Of a DNA stretch of 64,000 nucleotides, positions 18,063-26,470 are shown piece by piece. The stretch spans positions 31,542 through 95,541 of the forward strand of contig CAZBKZ010000006.1 in NCBI GenBank assembly GCA_964492615.1, in the 5' to 3' direction. Below the pieces are notes generated by a model that was not told the origin of the DNA, made no database searches, and saw only the letters and a list, made by a program, of their open reading frames with translations. Position 1 is the first letter of the stretch. The number at the start of each line of letters is the position of its first letter. A program made the translations under genes and the position numbers. Origin of the DNA: JAABTH01 sp964492615. GTDB lineage: Bacteria > Bacillota > Dethiobacteria > DTU022.

Positions 18063-18890
18063 TTAAGCTGTCCTGCGCTGCTTTATAAACAATACGAGCA
18101 GCACAACAATAATGAGAACAATGACACCCAACCCCAGGAAAATATAGTTATCATAATCAGTTGGGCTATCAACTGGTTGTTCTTCTGCCGCAACTTCATC
18201 AACCTCAGGCTGTTCAACCTCTTCAGTCATACCTTCATCATCATTGGCAGCAGAGATCAGCTGGTCAACACTTTCATCTGCCTCGCTCTCTTCAACAGTA
18301 ACATTACTGAAAGTAAAAATCTGATCATTATCTTCAGCTCTGGCTATAATCCGTGCTTCTCCACTCCTGTAAGCTGTAGCAAGGCCATTTTGATCAACTG
18401 TTATTACCCCATTATCACTGGACTGCCAAATTAAATCTGAGACAGTAGCATACTGAGGTTCGACCGTTGCCTCATACTGCACCTCTTCACCAGGGGCCAG
18501 GACAACTTCAAGAGGTTCCAGGAATATCTTGCTGATCGGCACAACAACTTCAACCCTGCAATAATTCTGGAACTGACCATCTTCAGTAGTTGCATAAATA
18601 TTAGTTGTACCCGGACTCAAAGCCTCTATTACAACTGTCGACCCACTTCTTTCAATTATTTGGACCTTATTTTTATCACCTGAATACCAGCTAACTTTTT
18701 TATTGCTTGCACTTGCAGGTATTACCCATGCAGATAATTCTTCAGTCGTAAAAATTTTCATGACTAGTTCTGTGGTTTCCATATATATGCCTGTAACTGG
18801 AACCTCATCTTCAGCATAAGCAACCGTGCCTATGACAATAATAACTATAATTATAAAAAACGATATTTTTATTAGTCTTCCAGCATACAT
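18063..18890 (-). CDS. Surface-exposed Big2 (Ig-like) domain protein with C-terminal membrane anchor
   Basis: A 275-residue protein with a signal peptide (about 1-26, ending TVAYA), two Ig-like units (about 30-115 and 117-205; the second has the Big2-like VTVDQNGLATAYRSGEA pattern), an acidic Glu/Asp-rich linker (about 205-245), one membrane helix (about 248-270) and a short basic tail. The bulk faces outward. Big2 domains commonly mediate adhesion or wall contact. It lies 17 bases after the FHA kinase gene, so it is probably co-transcribed and may be a surface partner or kinase substrate. Confidence 0.8.
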   Translation of the reverse strand: MYAGRLIKISFFIIIVIIVIGTVAYAEDEVPVTGIYMETTELVMKIFTTEELSAWVIPASASNKKVSWYSGDKNKVQIIERSGSTVVIEALSPGTTNIYATTEDGQFQNYCRVEVVVPISKIFLEPLEVVLAPGEEVQYEATVEPQYATVSDLIWQSSDNGVITVDQNGLATAYRSGEARIIARAEDNDQIFTFSNVTVEESEADESVDQLISAANDDEGMTEEVEQPEVDEVAAEEQPVDSPTDYDNYIFLGLGVIVLIIVVLLVLFIKQRRTA

Positions 18891-18907
18891 TTTCCACGCC
18901 TCATTTC

Positions 18908-20821
18908 TTACCGACCTATAAAGTTGTTATTCTCCCAAATCCCAATTCTTTTTGTCCCATCCGGGTAAGTCATTACTCCCTCACCATGCATCTGCCCATC
19001 CAGCCACTGTCCATCATATTTACGTTCTCCACGCTGCACAAGCCCGGCTGAGGTCTGCTCGACTTCATAAATCAAGCTTCCTTCACCGTGAGGCAAACCG
19101 TTTTTTAACTGTCCGGTATAAGTTCCTCCCAGGTAAGCAATAGTACCGGTTTCAATCAATTCATCATTTAAGGACCCGGCAGAAGCTGAATGATTATCTT
19201 CTTCCCTAACTGCTTCCCCATGGCTACCAATTGATATAAGGGCAACCGGTTCTTTCTGGCCTTGGTTGTTAATCAGCATTACAGCAATAACCACAATAAC
19301 CAACATTGCTGAAGCAATAGCCAGCAAAAGCTTATTACCACGCCGGCTTGTTTTAGATAATACTCCAACGTTACTGCTGACCGCACCGGCAGCACTATCT
19401 TCAGTTGAAAACAACATATTACCATTTTTTGCATAAAATTTGGTTCCATCAAAAAATATTTCAGTATGACTGAATTTTAAATGAGAATTAGCAAGCAATC
19501 TCATATCACTCTCAACCCTGGTATCGTTCATAAAAGTACCGTGGGTACTGTTTAAATCAGCAACATACCACTCACCTGAATAGTAATAAATGCGGGCATG
19601 ATAACGGGATACGGTACTGTCGTTTAAAACAAGTACATTACCGGGATCCCTTCCAACTGTTATTTCATTGCCCGTATGGCTGACAGGACGCGGAATAAGC
19701 GATTCGACGTGGTACAAATTGTTCGGCTCGCAGTTTTCATGACTAAACCCGTTTTCTAATCCAGTGCTGCCAACAGTTTGCTGCGAATCTTCTGCAACTG
19801 TTCGGTCCTGGTATAAATCTCCCTGGCCGGTCGTTATGCGACCACCCTGCTCATTAAGAGCATCCCACAATGCCTTTTGAAAGTCAGCTACAGCCTTGAA
19901 ACGATTTTCTGCTTTTACAGCAAGGGCAGTCATTAAGGTCTCCTCTGCAGCGGGGCTGTATGAAAATCCTAAAGCAGTAGGCCTGACCAAGGGATCATCG
20001 CTTAAACGATCAAGTGAATCAGGGATCATTCTACCGGTAGTTATCCTGTAAAATGTAGCTGCAGCAGCATAAATATCTGTCCAGGGGCCCTGCTTGCCCC
20101 TGCTCCGATACTGTTCTTCAGGAGCATAGCCAGGTTTTAATATGATTGACATGTTTTTTGCTTTTTCGCCCATTGCGTGGCGCGCAGCACCAAAGTCAAG
20201 CAGTATTACCCTGCCTTCAGTGGTAATGAATATATTATCCGGACTTACATCCCTGTGCAGTAAACCTTCTTCATGTATGGCATTCAGAGCATCAAGCACA
20301 GGCATCATCACTTGAACTGCTTCTTCGAATGAAAGCTGCTCCCCCCTCTGGGCGAGATAATCGTAAAGATTAATACCTTCAAGGTAAGGCATAACCAGGT
20401 AGGCAGTATTATTGCTTTTAAAAAAATCCCTAACTGTAACTATATTGGGATGCCCCTCAAAGAGGGCAAGGGTTTTAGCTTCAGCAAGAAATTTTTCTAA
20501 CCCATAATTATACTGTTCAGCCATCTCATAGGAATATAAAAATACCTCGCTGTTTTCAGCCATTCTACAGGCAAGCTCCCTGGGGAAAAACTCCTTCACA
20601 GCCAGCATACGATCCAAATAAATATCCCAGGCCAGGTAAGTAATTCCAAAACCGCCCTGGCCGAGAACTCTGCCCAGTAAATATTTTTCATTAATTACTG
20701 ACCGAGGCGGTAGATGCATAGCTGATTCAGGCCGGGCACCCTCAACCCAACCACACAGAGGACATTCTGTTTTATTTCCCTTAATACCCATACAGCCCAT
20801 ACACAGATGATTCAAGTCCAT
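18908..20821 (-). CDS. Membrane Ser/Thr kinase with zinc ribbon, internal FHA domain and MORN repeats
   Basis: A 637-residue kinase. In order: zinc ribbon (CMGC...CPLC, about 7-24), kinase domain (about 42-320) with GQGGFG, LAVKEFFP, HRDVSPDN, LDFGAAR and GYAPEEQY, an FHA domain (about 385-460) with VGRDPGN, SRYHARI and NSTHGTF, a membrane helix (about 496-517), then an outer tail with MORN-type units (GTYTGQLKNGLPHGEG and YDGQWLDGQMHGEG). The FHA lies on the cytoplasmic side and could bind the kinase's own phosphothreonines. ATG at 20821 sits behind AAAGGGTG; a GTG three codons earlier is part of that site. About 50% similar by eye to the propeller kinase over the first 320 residues. Confidence 0.9.
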   Translation of the reverse strand: MDLNHLCMGCMGIKGNKTECPLCGWVEGARPESAMHLPPRSVINEKYLLGRVLGQGGFGITYLAWDIYLDRMLAVKEFFPRELACRMAENSEVFLYSYEMAEQYNYGLEKFLAEAKTLALFEGHPNIVTVRDFFKSNNTAYLVMPYLEGINLYDYLAQRGEQLSFEEAVQVMMPVLDALNAIHEEGLLHRDVSPDNIFITTEGRVILLDFGAARHAMGEKAKNMSIILKPGYAPEEQYRSRGKQGPWTDIYAAAATFYRITTGRMIPDSLDRLSDDPLVRPTALGFSYSPAAEETLMTALAVKAENRFKAVADFQKALWDALNEQGGRITTGQGDLYQDRTVAEDSQQTVGSTGLENGFSHENCEPNNLYHVESLIPRPVSHTGNEITVGRDPGNVLVLNDSTVSRYHARIYYYSGEWYVADLNSTHGTFMNDTRVESDMRLLANSHLKFSHTEIFFDGTKFYAKNGNMLFSTEDSAAGAVSSNVGVLSKTSRRGNKLLLAIASAMLVIVVIAVMLINNQGQKEPVALISIGSHGEAVREEDNHSASAGSLNDELIETGTIAYLGGTYTGQLKNGLPHGEGSLIYEVEQTSAGLVQRGERKYDGQWLDGQMHGEGVMTYPDGTKRIGIWENNNFIGR

Positions 20822-20856
20822 CTTTAACACCCTTTGGTTACTTTAGGGTTACAATA

Positions 20857-21402
20857 CTACTCTTTTTCTTCGTCCTTTTTCCATTCGAATTGTTCACCAC
20901 AAAATGGTATAAACACAAGTTGTGACTGTCCGATTTCAATTACATCATAGGGTGAAAGAGTCACCGGAGTGATAACCTCTTCATCATTTAAATATACAAG
21001 CCCCCTGCCTTCCCCTGGATAAAGGCGGTAGGTTTTATTCTTGGGACTGAAACTAACAATGGCGTGATTATCCCTTGATATGGAATCATCACCAGGAATA
21101 CTGACATCCATTTTGTCTGATCTGCCAATAAAGTTTTTTTCTGCAGTAATGCGGTAATCTTTTCCTTTTTCAGGGCCTTGAACGGCTACCAGCCAGCCAA
21201 CTACCGGATCAATACCAAGCTTCTTTTTAAAAACCCCAACCGTTTTACCATCATTGGAAGCACCGGGTTCCCCGCTGCCAGGTCTTTTAGCCATTGTTTT
21301 TTTAATCGATATATCCAGGTTTTGGACTCCACAAAAGGGGCAACTGCTGTGTTTGCTTGAATCATAATAGTGTCCCTTTTCGCATCTTGTTAAAGAATCC
21401 AT
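20857..21402 (-). CDS. Zinc-ribbon FHA-domain protein
   Basis: A 181-residue cytoplasmic protein: a zinc ribbon (C..GH...CPFC, about 7-25), a variable linker, and an FHA domain (about 80-170) with FIGRSDKMDV, SISRDNHAIV and a YLNDEEV loop. FHA domains bind phosphothreonine peptides, so it is a likely reader or adaptor for the neighbouring kinases, which carry similar zinc ribbons. ATG at 21402 is 7 bases behind GGGAG. The kinase gene follows after 35 bases. Confidence 0.87.
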   Translation of the reverse strand: MDSLTRCEKGHYYDSSKHSSCPFCGVQNLDISIKKTMAKRPGSGEPGASNDGKTVGVFKKKLGIDPVVGWLVAVQGPEKGKDYRITAEKNFIGRSDKMDVSIPGDDSISRDNHAIVSFSPKNKTYRLYPGEGRGLVYLNDEEVITPVTLSPYDVIEIGQSQLVFIPFCGEQFEWKKDEEKE

Positions 21403-21446
21403 CTCCACACTCCCTCACGTCTTGATCTTATTCGTATCCGTTTTGC

Positions 21447-21474
21447 CATCCCGGTGACAAAAGTCACCGGGATG
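21447..21474. other. Perfect 12-bp hairpin between protease-FHA and zinc-ribbon-FHA genes
   Basis: CATCCCGGTGAC and GTCACCGGGATG flank an AAAA loop. There is no T-run on either strand, so it is not a canonical terminator. It may be an mRNA processing or stability element that lets downstream genes be expressed differently from the protease gene. Confidence 0.6.
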
Positions 21475-21535
21475 ATTTACCAAAACACATAAAAACCTTC
21501 TAACTGATTTTTTACAGCTTAAATAGCTTTGGCGT

Positions 21536-23050
21536 TTATTCTAAGGTAAGCTCAAATAGCTCTTTTGAATCGGAAATATAGAAACGATCACCCGTATTCA
21601 AATAGTGGGTCTTACCTGTCTCCAGTCTTTGATTGGAAGGCAGAAAGGTGCCATTTGAAGATGAATCTTCAAGGCTGAACCTTTGAGCATTTTCATCATA
21701 AGAAATAGTAACATGTTTCCTGCTAACTTCTTCAAAAGACTGTGGATAAACAAGTTGAGCAAGCTTGGGGTCACGTCCTATAATCAGTTGCCCCTGGATT
21801 AGTTCAATTTTCTGCCCGGCAAAGTGACCTGAAATACCCTTCACACTGGCCCTGGGCCCAACTGGCTTCGCTTTTGTTACCGGGGCGGCTGCAGTTTTTA
21901 CGCTGGCCTGGGTTACCGGAGAAGTTGATGCCCGTTGGGTAGGGGGAGCCTGCATGGGAGGTGACCCAACTGAAGCCCTGGCAGGTGCCGGCTTATTGCC
22001 CCTGCTTAAAAGTATTATTAACACTATAACAATAATTAAAGCTGCTGCACCTATGGCAACATACATGATCGGAAAACCGCTTTCTTCAACCGGCGGGGTG
22101 GTTGTTTCTACTACCGGTTCGGGCTGTGGCTCGGGCTCAGTAATCGGTTCGGGTTCAGGTACCGGAGGTTCTTCAGCTGTTTGATCTACTACAGGGGCAC
22201 CCGCTCCTGCTTCGATATAGGGGATTCCTCTTGAACGTAGAAAATCTGTCAAGACGTCTATCTGCACGGCGTAGTTAATTTCTGAAGGAATCACCGCATC
22301 GCCGGTTATTCTCACTATGCCACCCGAGGCTATACCGATAACAACTCCATCCCTGTTAACCAATGGTCCACCAGAATTTCCACCACTGATCGCTGTATCA
22401 GTTTGAAAAACCGGGACTCCTTCCGAAGAAGTTATTCTGCTGACAATCCCTTTCGTAATAGTTGAATCCGAGTAATGCGCCGTATTCAAATCTGACAACA
22501 CTTCAGCAATCCCGGGGTAACCAATAGCATAAACCTCTTCACCGCGCTGTACCATTCCGGTATGACCGAACTCAAGCACTTCATAACCAAACAAGCGGTG
22601 CCTGGGGTCTATTTCAAGGACTGATATATCGGAGGTCATCAACGAATCGTATACCGCAATCGGAACATAGTCATCCCTGGCCCTGACAAGATACAGGCCT
22701 ATTTCTTCAACATTTCTTACCCGGAAAGGGTTCGGCCAGTCAAGGGCGCGATTCCGGTTTATAACATGAAAATTTGTTACAACATATCGGAATTCCGCTG
22801 TATCATCAACACCAACTAAAAAACCGCTGCCCATGTGAACATAAAGATCGCTTTCATCGAAATCACCTGTGATGGGGTCCCTTAAGGCATCCCTCCAGGC
22901 CTCGGTATTCGGCAATTTCCAGGCTATCATCACTACACTCTTGGACGCTCTGTCTACTGCTTCCTGGGCAAAGGCGGGGCTGCAAACACTAATAATCATT
23001 AAGATTGCAATTGCTAAAAGTATTAACGAACGCGTTAAGGTTATTCTCAT
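21536..23050 (-). CDS. Exported trypsin-like serine protease fused through a membrane helix to a cytoplasmic FHA domain
   Basis: A 504-residue fusion. In order: signal sequence (about 1-29), a trypsin/DegP-like protease (about 30-275) with catalytic His in VTNFHVI, Asp in SDISVLEID and Ser in GGNSGGPLV, a Pro/Glu-rich linker (about 285-322), a membrane helix (about 327-349), a Pro/Ala/Thr-rich linker and an FHA domain (405-504) with IIGRDPK, VSRKHVTI and SSSNGTF. No PDZ domain is seen. The protease should lie outside the membrane and the FHA inside. ATG follows GGAGGGA. The gene sits between a PP2C phosphatase and an FHA adaptor. Confidence 0.9.
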   Translation of the reverse strand: MRITLTRSLILLAIAILMIISVCSPAFAQEAVDRASKSVVMIAWKLPNTEAWRDALRDPITGDFDESDLYVHMGSGFLVGVDDTAEFRYVVTNFHVINRNRALDWPNPFRVRNVEEIGLYLVRARDDYVPIAVYDSLMTSDISVLEIDPRHRLFGYEVLEFGHTGMVQRGEEVYAIGYPGIAEVLSDLNTAHYSDSTITKGIVSRITSSEGVPVFQTDTAISGGNSGGPLVNRDGVVIGIASGGIVRITGDAVIPSEINYAVQIDVLTDFLRSRGIPYIEAGAGAPVVDQTAEEPPVPEPEPITEPEPQPEPVVETTTPPVEESGFPIMYVAIGAAALIIVIVLIILLSRGNKPAPARASVGSPPMQAPPTQRASTSPVTQASVKTAAAPVTKAKPVGPRASVKGISGHFAGQKIELIQGQLIIGRDPKLAQLVYPQSFEEVSRKHVTISYDENAQRFSLEDSSSNGTFLPSNQRLETGKTHYLNTGDRFYISDSKELFELTLE

Positions 23051-23073
23051 GAAACCATCCCTCCACTTTTTTA

Positions 23074-23213
23074 TTAAACCGGATTGGTTTGCCGATAGAG
23101 CTGACCGAACAGTATAGCAAAAACTACTTTTAAATAGTACCCCCCCAGTATCAATATAATTAATCCGGCTACAGGAATAAAAGCAAATGCACCGCCCCTT
23201 TTAATGTGATCAT
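23074..23213 (-). pseudogene. Small membrane-protein frame that needs one extra base (frameshifted or programmed)
   Basis: ATG at 23211-23213 overlaps the PP2C stop as ATGA. Read directly, it stops after 14 codons. If one A is added in the AAAA run after codon 4 (about 23197-23202), it becomes a 46-residue protein with one strong hydrophobic helix and a basic C-terminus, ending at TAA 23074-23076, just before the protease ribosome site. This is either a degraded gene, a homopolymer sequencing error, or a slippage site. No family is recognised. Confidence 0.35.
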
Positions 23214-24079
23214 CCCGACAATATTGACAGCACCACTACTGTCACGTTATCCTGATGTGGATTATTTTTAGTTAAAACCTCTTTAACCATCTCTTCAGCT
23301 ACGTTATTAAAACTATTGCGAAGAACAGTAATAATTTCATTTTCAGTCAGTGTATTAGTCAGTCCATCACTGCAGAGTAATATTTTGTCACCGTTCAGCA
23401 AATCAAGAGGCTCTTCCTCCTGACATATTTCTTTTAAATCGGCCAGACCCAAATAACTGGTCAGATAATCCCTCTCGGGATGCTCAAGCGCTTCCTGCGC
23501 TGTCAACCTGCCATTGGTAACATCATCTTCGAGATAATTGGCATATATATGATCCCTGGTTAACTGCTTTAAACTGTTATTCCGATAGAGATATATTCTG
23601 CTGTCGCCAGCGGATATCCAATGTAGGTGATTGCCGATAATAACTGCTGCAACTATAGTGGTGCCGAGATCGTGTTCTTCAAATTGGCCATACGCCAAAT
23701 CAAATACAGCAGTATTGGCTATTAGCATAGCACGCTTCATGGTCTGGGCTATTGTTTCTGAGACTTTTCTATTTTCATATGTTTTCATAAATGCAGCCGA
23801 GGCAACAGTGCTAGCTTCCTCTCCGAGTTCAAGCCCACCCATACCGTCGGCAACGAGAGCGAGAATGCCGTTGTCCTCTACAAACTTGTCATTGCTGAAA
23901 TCAGATATAGCAAAAGCATCTTCCTGGTTTTCCCTGGCGCCAACATGTTGAAAGTTAGATGGGATCACCTGGAGCGCACGACTAACCCGGGCTGCTACTG
24001 TTTTTTTCCTTTTTGTCGGTTTTGTTTCTTCTGATTGGGCGATATAAGTATCTTGCTTCTTTTTCTTCCCAAAAAACAT
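23210..24079 (-). CDS. PP2C-family Ser/Thr protein phosphatase with basic N-terminal extension
   Basis: A 289-residue PPM phosphatase. A Lys-rich N-terminal segment (about 1-40, GKKKK and KPTKRKK) precedes the catalytic domain. Metal motifs are NQEDAF (about 52-57), VADGMGGLELG (about 75-85), SAGDSRIYLY, CSDGLTNTL and HQDNVTVVV. The frame extends 26 codons upstream without a ribosome site; ATG at 24079, behind AGGTGG, is preferred. First gene of the signalling island, divergent from glnA. The second PP2C of the island lacks the basic tail, so the two probably differ in location or partner. Confidence 0.9.
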   Translation of the reverse strand: MFFGKKKKQDTYIAQSEETKPTKRKKTVAARVSRALQVIPSNFQHVGARENQEDAFAISDFSNDKFVEDNGILALVADGMGGLELGEEASTVASAAFMKTYENRKVSETIAQTMKRAMLIANTAVFDLAYGQFEEHDLGTTIVAAVIIGNHLHWISAGDSRIYLYRNNSLKQLTRDHIYANYLEDDVTNGRLTAQEALEHPERDYLTSYLGLADLKEICQEEEPLDLLNGDKILLCSDGLTNTLTENEIITVLRNSFNNVAEEMVKEVLTKNNPHQDNVTVVVLSILSG

Positions 24080-24266
24080 ATTTACTATCGCCACCTGACC
24101 ATATGGTTTCCTCTTGTGCCTGATTCTTATATTAGCTTCTCTTCGCCCTGCATGCATCTGGCAATTGTTTTTATTATTTCTACATCATTTTATTAATTCC
24201 TTTTATTTACTCTTAAGAGGCAGAAAATATCGACTGGCTTATCATAACTTTTTTTGGGCCAAACTA

Positions 24267-24295
24267 TTGACACTAACTGTAAAAACGTATATACT
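24267..24295 (+). promoter_or_regulatory. glnA promoter
   Basis: A near-consensus sigma-A promoter: TTGACA (24267-24272), 17-base spacer, TATACT (24290-24295). The start is expected at about 24301-24303, exactly at the leader hairpin described next. Confidence 0.88.
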
Positions 24296-24301
24296 TTTTT
24301 T

Positions 24302-24356
24302 GGGCAAAGGCGCCCGTCATTCAGTCATATGACTGCAGGCGGGCGTTTTTATTTTT
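24302..24356 (+). promoter_or_regulatory. glnA attenuator leader with candidate ANTAR-binding hexaloop
   Basis: Two mutually exclusive structures share bases 24311-24315. The first is GGGC (24302-24305)/GCCC (24312-24315) with hexaloop AAAGGC, which has A at loop position 1 and G at position 4, as reported for ANTAR RNA targets. The second is a terminator with CGCCCG (24311-24316)/CGGGCG (24340-24345), an inner CAGTC/GACTG stem, and a long T-rich tail. Binding of the first hairpin would block the terminator. Classical ANTAR targets have two such hairpins; only one was found here. Confidence 0.72.
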
Positions 24357-24382
24357 ATTTAATACAAAAGGAGCTGTTGTTA

Positions 24383-25711
24383 ATGGGTAAAACAAAAGAT
24401 GACGTTCTCGCCATGGCAAAAGAATCAGGAGTGAAGTTTATCCGCCTGCAGTTTACCGATCTTTCAGGGCAATTAAAGAATGTGGCGATAACCTCGGACC
24501 AACTGCCAAAAGCACTCGATAACGAGCTGATGTTTGACGGATCGTCAATTGAAGGGTTTGTAAGAATTGAAGAGTCAGACATGTATCTCAGGCCGGACTT
24601 TGATACCTTTACTGTCTTCCCCTGGAGCCCCAGTGAAAATGGTGTAGCCAGGCTAATGTGCGATGTTTATACGCCCGAGGGCGAGCCATTTGCCGGCTGC
24701 CCCCGCAGCCAGCTTAAAAAAATGATCGCTTTAGCCGCTGAAAAAGGCTATACGATGAACTGCGGTCCTGAAGCAGAGTTTTTTATGTTCCATACCGATG
24801 AAAGCGGCGCACCCACCTTGGAAACACACGATAAGGGAGGATATTTTGACCTTGCCCCGACCGACCGTGGCGAAAGCGCCCGCCGCGATATGGTCCTGGG
24901 CCTGGAGCAGATGGGACTGGAAATTGAAGCATCTCATCATGAAGTGGCCCCCGGACAGCATGAAATAGATTTTAAATACGGCGATGCCCTGCATACAGCA
25001 GATGATCTTTCCACATTCCGCTTTGTAATCCGCACAATCGCCCAGAGACACGGTCTCTATGCTACATTTATGCCGAAGCCGATCGCCATGATTAACGGTT
25101 CCGGTATGCACACCCATCTCTCACTTTTTAAAGATGGCAAGAACATTTTCAACGATCCCGGAGCTCCGGACGAAATCAGCCAGGAAATGCTCTGGTTTAT
25201 CGGCGGCCTGCTTAAACATGCCAAAGGTTTTACTGCCGTTACAAACCCGCTTGTTAACTCATATAAACGCCTGGTGCCCGGTTATGAAGCACCAGTTTAT
25301 ATCGCCTGGTCATACCGTAACCGCAGCCCGCTAATCAGGATACCTGCCCGCAGGGGCATCGGTACCAGGTGTGAGTTACGCAGCCCCGATCCTTCCTGCA
25401 ACCCATACCTTTCTTTCGCCGTTATGCTCCGTGCCGGCCTTGACGGTATTGAAAACAAAATTGATCCGCCTGATCCGGTTAACCTGAATATCTATACCAT
25501 GAGCGATGAAGAAAAAGAACAGCACAACATTGAAAGCTTACCGGGTACCCTATATGATGCAATAATAGAACTCGATAAAGACAAGGTTATACAGGAAGCT
25601 CTTGGAAAACATATTTACGATCGCTTCCGCGAAGGCAGAATGAAGGAATGGCTTGATTACCGGATCCAGGTGCACGATTGGGAAGTTAAACAATATCTGG
25701 CAAGGTTCTAG
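24383..25711 (+). CDS. glnA: Glutamine synthetase, type I
   Basis: Makes glutamine from glutamate, ammonia and ATP. At 442 residues it is the short GSI-alpha type of Firmicutes, without the adenylylation region. Marks include FDGSSIEGF (about 51-59), GPEAEFF near 130, the NPLVNSYKRLVPGYEAP segment (about 290-306) and RIPA. ATG at 24383 follows AAAAGGAG; the open frame runs upstream through the leader and is not coding there. It is controlled by a terminator leader, and an ANTAR antiterminator gene follows. Confidence 0.97.
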   Translation: MGKTKDDVLAMAKESGVKFIRLQFTDLSGQLKNVAITSDQLPKALDNELMFDGSSIEGFVRIEESDMYLRPDFDTFTVFPWSPSENGVARLMCDVYTPEGEPFAGCPRSQLKKMIALAAEKGYTMNCGPEAEFFMFHTDESGAPTLETHDKGGYFDLAPTDRGESARRDMVLGLEQMGLEIEASHHEVAPGQHEIDFKYGDALHTADDLSTFRFVIRTIAQRHGLYATFMPKPIAMINGSGMHTHLSLFKDGKNIFNDPGAPDEISQEMLWFIGGLLKHAKGFTAVTNPLVNSYKRLVPGYEAPVYIAWSYRNRSPLIRIPARRGIGTRCELRSPDPSCNPYLSFAVMLRAGLDGIENKIDPPDPVNLNIYTMSDEEKEQHNIESLPGTLYDAIIELDKDKVIQEALGKHIYDRFREGRMKEWLDYRIQVHDWEVKQYLARF

Positions 25712-25734
25712 CCAAATTCTTTAAAAGTAAAATG

Positions 25735-25772
25735 TCCGGGCAGCCCCTGCCGCTTAACAGGGGCTGCCCGGA
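25735..25772 (+). terminator. Long GC-rich hairpin after glnA
   Basis: A perfect 15-bp stem (25735-25749 with 25758-25772) and 8-base loop. It lacks a T-run, so it may only reduce readthrough into the ANTAR gene or stabilise the glnA mRNA. Confidence 0.6.
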
Positions 25773-25888
25773 TCACTTATCCTGATTAAAAACTGGAAGA
25801 AAAATTCCGCTCCAACATCGTCTATACTTGCCATTGTTTGAAAATAACCATAGTATATAAAAAGAATCAACGCTGCAAGGAGAACCGT

Positions 25889-26470
25889 ATGCTAAATAAT
25901 AACTGTGATTACTGCATCGGCACTAACAACGCGGCATTTAAACAGTTCATCTCAACCGTTCTTAATCAGGCCGGCTACTACTCGGCTGGTAACGCAAAAA
26001 ACATACCCTCATTGCTACGCCTGTTACGTTCAGTACAGCCCTGGCTTGTCGTGGTTGACACTGAGCTGCCGCCAGGAAATATCAGCGAACTTGCCGACAT
26101 CATTGAAAACGACGCCCTCGCTGCAGCTATCTATATTAACACCGGAACTACAAAAATCGATGGTTATGTTTCCCTTGATTACCCTGTAAAACAGCAGGTT
26201 CTAATTGCTGTTGCTAATGCTGTATGCAGCGAATATGCCCGCAAAAAAAGGATGCATTCAAAGATTGCATCCCTTCAGCAAAAAATTGATGAACAGAAAA
26301 TTATCGACAGGGCTAAACGCCTGTTGATCAAAAAATATTCACTTAGTGAAGAAGAGGCTTTTCGCCTTATTCAGAAAAACAGTATGGACTGCCGCATCTC
26401 CATGGCCGAAACAGCCACCAGGGTAATCAGCAACCCCGGGACTTTTGCCTCTTTATTGCCGCCCCGATAA
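25889..26470 (+). CDS. ANTAR-domain transcription antiterminator
   Basis: A 193-residue RNA-binding regulator. The N-terminal half resembles a response-regulator receiver (WLVVVDTELPP as the presumed phosphorylation strand, weakly conserved). After a coiled-coil segment comes an ANTAR domain (about 128-178) with the family pattern: RAKRLLIKKYSLSEEEAFRL, then MDCRISMAETATRVI. ANTAR proteins bind hexaloop hairpins and prevent termination. ATG follows AAGGAGA; the frame extends 17 codons upstream without a site. Its position after glnA matches clostridial glnA-nitR arrangements. It overlaps the pyrG 3' end by 44 bases, convergently. Confidence 0.87.
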   Translation: MLNNNCDYCIGTNNAAFKQFISTVLNQAGYYSAGNAKNIPSLLRLLRSVQPWLVVVDTELPPGNISELADIIENDALAAAIYINTGTTKIDGYVSLDYPVKQQVLIAVANAVCSEYARKKRMHSKIASLQQKIDEQKIIDRAKRLLIKKYSLSEEEAFRLIQKNSMDCRISMAETATRVISNPGTFASLLPPR

